Below, piece by piece: positions 8,500-11,512 of a stretch of 11,512 nucleotides of DNA. The notes beneath the pieces are model-generated. The model saw only the letters and a program-made list of their open reading frames with translations. It was not told the origin of the DNA and made no database searches. The stretch comes from Synura sp. LO234KE (lineage: Eukaryota; Sar; Synurophyceae; Synurales; Mallomonadaceae). How positions within the stretch are numbered: the stretch's first letter is position 1; the number at the start of each line of letters is the position of its first letter. The stretch lies in assembly GCA_015143735.1 (NCBI GenBank), contig VKHC01000503.1, positions 1 through 11,512 of the forward strand, given 5' to 3'. The position numbers and the translations under genes were made by a program.

Positions 8500-9064
8500 A
8501 GGTTGTTGCTTGTTGGGCAAGCGTCAAGACCAACGCTCCCCACCACCAAAGTGCCGCTACGCAAGATACCTCGTGATCACTAGAAATACACACCCCACAG
8601 GATCAAGAAATCCCTGTTAAGCGTTAGTGACGGCCTGACAAACAGCTGACATGACTATCCCCAGCACCGGACCAATACCACTTGCCCGAAAATCAGCTTG
8701 ACAAACTCCCCACAAAGTCTTAAAGTCCAAACTGCATAGGAACTACAAGACTCAGATGCAACCTCAGAATGCGTACTGCCTCATGCAACCCGAGGGCATC
8801 GAAGGTATACGTTAACTCAGATTCATCAGCGCTCAATGGACCCTCCCTGCCATCACACTATGCAAATCGAGCTGGGCTACGGACCACGGCCTCCATCCAC
8901 TCTCTGCCTCAGAGGGAAACCCGGCAACTGAAAAGAACCGACCTGAAATGCGCGCCTTAGAAAACCATGATCTCAGCTCGATGACACCTTTTCGTGCTCA
9001 ATCCCTGAGCGATAATATTACTCCCTGCTGGACCCCGCCCGTAGCCATACCTGCAGAAGAACTC
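8500..9064. other. Second GC-rich, C-rich, stop-poor patch
   Basis: The plus strand is C-rich and high in G+C (36/60 at 8881-8940). All three plus frames are unusually open: frame 3 across 8769-8958, frame 1 up to about 8929, and frame 2 from 8819 to 9064. Because three frames are open at once, this cannot be taken as proof of one gene. It resembles the patch at 1-2030 in composition and lack of stops, and the two could have a similar origin, but no shared sequence was noticed by eye. No protein family was recognised. Confidence 0.3.
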
Positions 9065-9353
9065 TAGAAAACGGATGGAGGATGTAGAAGGAGGTGGCAG
9101 AGCTCATCATGCCCTTCTCGCTTATAGAGTAGATACATATAGTAGCCAAAACGAAATTACTCCCGCTGGACATACGGGGCGATTTCCTAGATAAATATAT
9201 TATAATTTTCATCGTAGATGCCCGTCGCACTAGTTTAATCTCACCGGGACATTTATTTTACAGTTGTAACCACACTTTACTTGAATCAAAATTCGTGAGA
9301 ATTAAAAAAAATCTTTTTTATGCGGTTGCCTCAGAGGGACCCATCCCCACAGC

Positions 9354-9656
9354 ATGCCATCTCTTCGAGAAAATTGGCTCGTTGGGCTACTCTCAGTTGC
9401 GATCCTCGGTGGGTTGCCCTTTCGATCCCCGTCAGAAGCTCATGCGGGGGACCTACTTTTTAGAATTTTTGATTCAATTTTTTCCGGCTGGTGTTTGCGC
9501 TCTACCCCTGTGCAAATCCTCAAATCCTCTGGTTTTGTATCGTATAAAACCTCTAACGTTGTCTCGGCTATAATCACAGCCCTCGCTGTTGACACTTATG
9601 GTTGGTATTGTTGGTACTTGATCCGGCCCAGATTATATGCGCTTATTCCTCGTTGA
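9354..9656 (+). CDS. Doubtful short ORF with a signal-peptide-like start
   Basis: The frame has an ATG and runs 100 codons to TGA. Its first 31 residues look like a secretion signal: a charged start (MPSLREN), a hydrophobic core (WLVGLLSVAILGGL) and a small-residue exit ending in AHA|G. The rest has two or three cysteines and a further hydrophobic stretch (VVSAIITALAV), so it could also be a small membrane protein. Against it: a competing 92-codon frame (9295-9573) overlaps most of it, there is no AATAAA close behind, and it matches no known family that I recognise. Confidence 0.2.
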   Translation: MPSLRENWLVGLLSVAILGGLPFRSPSEAHAGDLLFRIFDSIFSGWCLRSTPVQILKSSGFVSYKTSNVVSAIITALAVDTYGWYCWYLIRPRLYALIPR

Positions 9657-10046
9657 TGGTATTATGAGACTGTAATTAGGTTGTAATTCTGTCTAGCGCC
9701 GGATATTTTAAAAAGTTGTCCAGAGTGCGGCAATGCATCAGTCCAAGCGATCTCCGTCATTTCGAGTTATTATACAGGAATTTTGAATGCTCTTTGCTGC
9801 CAAAGGAACCCTGCATACGATTCATTCCTTACATCAAGCGCCATCGTATAAAGAAGGAGAACTCTATCGTCGCGCATATTCGTGAACCAACGACATTCAT
9901 ATAAATAGAAAATAATATTCCAGATTTAAAGGCTCGCTAACTAATAGGTATACCGTCAATCCACTTTGCCTAGAAGCACCCCAATCGCTGCCGAGTGGTG
10001 TGCGGTAATAATAATTATGTTTGCACCAGCTAGACATCTGTTCACC
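9657..10046. other. Stretch with one short open frame
   Basis: A plus-strand frame is open at 9716-9904 (62 codons, basic near its end, RFIPYIKRHRIKKE), without splice or poly(A) support. The frame extends back to about 9686. It may be a chance frame or a leftover of the patch before it. Nothing else is recognised up to the motif cluster. Confidence 0.25.
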
Positions 10047-10335
10047 AAAGTTTAGAGGCTTCAGAATCCGTTAAAGTTTTTTTTCAGATTTTCTGTTAGT
10101 AAGTATTCTTGAATCACCGATTAAAGTATTGTTACCAAAGTAAGTCAAATCTCATCACGGTTACATCGTAAAGTAATGTTCTATCGCCATCGAGTAAAGT
10201 TGTAACAACTAAGAATATACGTTGGAAAAACTGAGAGTCATCAAGTAATGACGAGTTTATTTACGAGGACGCGTTTTCGAGGCTTACCGAGAAAACTAGG
10301 AGTAAACAACGAGATTGTTCTGAGATGATTCGAGG
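10047..10335 (+). repeat. Loose clusters of AAAGT and CGAG words
   Basis: AAAGT occurs six times between 10047 and 10200 (starts 10047, 10073, 10123, 10137, 10170, 10196), often after TTA, CCA or GTA. CGAG then occurs five times between 10264 and 10334 (10264, 10278, 10288, 10310, 10331), twice as TTCGAGG 53 bases apart. Spacing is irregular. A heavily decayed satellite is one reading; chance clustering is another. Confidence 0.3.
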
Positions 10336-10539
10336 TTTGACATTCATAAACGAAGTTTGTAAAAAAGATATTTGAGCCAAATTGATTCGGTGTTTGAGGA
10401 GCGTTTGGTCTCAACATTTTAAAAATTGTTCGTACGGGTTACCTGAAAAAGTTTAACCCACTGATGATTGTTCGTAGGCACCAAATAATGAAATTTTATT
10501 ACTTGAATACTGGGTGAAATAAAAAATTAATGTTAAAAA

Positions 10540-10720
10540 ACTATAACAAGGAAACATTGTGCCAGTGTTAGTCCATCCATTTCCTTCACGATATAAAGTG
10601 AAGGGAAGCGCTGAGATGTTGGATGTTCGCCCTCTCTAGTGTTTGGTTTCTCTGCGTGGGCGAAGTCTCGCCCCAAATTTCTGCCTCCATGCTCCATCGG
10701 TGGCCTAATTACCATTCTCT
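10540..10720. other. GC-richer block with two hairpins, possibly repeat- or RNA-derived
   Basis: This block stands out from AT-rich DNA on both sides. It holds CCTTCAC/GTGAAGG (arms 10583-10589 and 10598-10604, 8-base loop) and GGGCGA/TCGCCC (arms 10658-10663 and 10668-10673, 4-base loop AGTC). A 60-codon minus frame covers 10533-10715 but has no other coding sign. Structure plus composition suggest a fragment of a dispersed element or a structured RNA, but no known family was recognised. Confidence 0.3.
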
Positions 10721-10741
10721 AGAACCGACGTTTTCGAAAAA

Positions 10742-10781
10742 ACTCTATAGAGAACCATAAATAGAATATTTTCTATAGAGT
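10742..10781. repeat. Inverted repeat of a self-palindromic word
   Basis: ACTCTATAGA at 10742-10751 and TTCTATAGAGT at 10771-10781 are reverse complements over ten bases. Each arm also contains a palindrome, CTCTATAGAG in the first and CTATAG in the second. The arms flank about 19 AT-rich bases. Confidence 0.5.
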
Positions 10782-10911
10782 CACGGTGAAAAGTAACGAA
10801 ATTAGAAAATTATAGTATAATGGCGGTTAAGAATGACCGAAATAGAATTTTCAACGTTTACTGAAACGTTTAAAACTGTTAAAGCTTGCGTTTATTTATG
10901 GCTTCAAATAA

Positions 10912-11055
10912 GAAATCAGATGATGTGAACGTGGTATCACCTGATAAAACCGATAAATTAACTAGAGGCGGCGGAAACTGTTTCCTAATAAGTGATCATT
11001 TTCGAACTATATTAAGTAATTGACATCAATTCAAGGGTTTACATCATCTGATTTC
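10912..11055. repeat. 144-bp segment bounded by 15-bp perfect inverted repeats (MITE-like)
   Basis: GAAATCAGATGATGT at 10912-10926 is the exact reverse complement of ACATCATCTGATTTC at 11041-11055. The match continues inward for two of three more bases. The inside has no coding sequence. Size and layout fit a miniature inverted-repeat transposable element, but no target-site duplication is clear (flanks AAATAA and AGCAAA), so the family and true ends are unknown. Confidence 0.4.
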
Positions 11056-11058
11056 AGC

Positions 11059-11129
11059 AAAAATATTTCACATAAAAATTTCTTTATTTCACGTAAAGAA
11101 ATTTTTTCACATAAAAATATTTCACATAA
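11059..11129. repeat. AT-rich palindrome enclosed by 17-bp direct repeats
   Basis: AAAAATATTTCACATAA occurs exactly at 11059-11075 and again at 11113-11129. Between them lies a perfect 13-base inverted repeat, AAAAATTTCTTTA (11074-11086) and TAAAGAAATTTTT (11094-11106), with a 7-base spacer. The repeated core TTTCACATAAAAAT recurs at both sides of the palindrome. It begins only four bases after the inverted repeat at 10912-11055 ends. Confidence 0.55.
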
Positions 11130-11512
11130 CACGCTAGAATATGAGTCATAACAATAAGTATAAGAAACCGATCAGCTAACTTATCCTAGTATTTGATACC
11201 TTAGCTATTCCAAAACATTTTGCTTTACCTTTCACTTGTGGCGATTTGGTTCCAAAGCTCCTGCTCGGCCAACGCTTAACTATTGTTTGCGATTCTATAA
11301 AAAAGCTTTATTGCTTTATTTGAATCTTATGACAGCAGAAAAATCTATGAATTCAGCCATCATGTTAATATACTGTAGAGTGGTCACTTGAAATCTAGCC
11401 GCACATTCTTTGGGATATTACGTAATCAGTACTTCAACTGATAATTTGGATTCATCTCGTATCATGCTGACCCCCGTCTATAAAAACTTCCTGCTGATAT
11501 TTTGCGGTAAAA
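11130..11512. other. AT-rich end of the window, nothing recognised
   Basis: No open frame of note, no RNA gene and no strong repeat is visible here. A GGTTCCAAAGC near 11249 resembles part of a tRNA B box but fails the consensus, and no tRNA fold surrounds it. Confidence 0.35.

Noticed and set aside
10700-10720. Resemblance of GGCCTAATTACC to the start of a nematode spliced-leader sequence
   Set aside because: Only a short core matches; the expected donor, Sm site and hairpins of an SL RNA gene do not follow. A similar short likeness at about 2058 (GGTTACCCAAAAG) was rejected for the same reason.
11245-11265. tRNA B-box-like GGTTCCAAAGC
   Set aside because: It fails the GGTTCRANNCC consensus and no A box or cloverleaf arms surround it.
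1-11512. CRISPR array, bacterial operon or phage-like gene cluster
   Set aside because: No regularly spaced repeats, no run of co-oriented long ORFs, and no consistent ribosome-binding sites; the gene architecture is eukaryotic.

Overview
The window looks like eukaryotic DNA, most likely from a nematode. The best gene has very short introns (62 and 51 bases) with GT/AG ends and pyrimidine-rich acceptors, poly(A) signals sit close behind candidate stops, and most of the sequence is AT-rich and gene-poor. The nematode assignment is an inference from gene architecture. No tRNA, rRNA, bacterial operon, CRISPR array or recognisable full-length transposon is visible.

Layout. Positions 1 to about 2030 are a GC-richer patch (33 of 60 bases G+C at 61-120, 34 of 60 at 1381-1440). 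It is poor in stop codons in several frames and no gene can be fixed in it. From 2031 to 3791 the DNA is AT-rich (17 of 60 at 2581-2640) and essentially empty. A possible two-exon small gene lies at 3792-4112 on the plus strand. At 4405-4869 on the minus strand a 155-codon frame is broken by one TGA. The one convincing gene is at 5552-6240: three exons encoding a 191-residue protein with a signal peptide, an NTF2/SnoaL-like domain and a hydrophobic C-terminus. A possible three-exon minus-strand gene of 159 residues covers 7107-7773, but a long plus-strand frame overlaps it. A second GC-rich, stop-poor patch lies at about 8500-9064 (36 of 60 at 8881-8940), followed by short overlapping open frames up to 9904. 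From 9905 the DNA is AT-rich again and holds motif clusters, a hairpin-bearing block at 10540-10720, and several inverted repeats up to 11130.

No functional linkage between the candidate genes can be shown. They lie on both strands, far apart, and only the NTF2-like one belongs to a recognisable family. I found no evidence of a new multi-gene system. The most worthwhile leads are the anchored, secreted-type NTF2-like protein with frame-preserving splice alternatives, the single-TGA reading frame at 4405-4869, and the two compositionally foreign patches.
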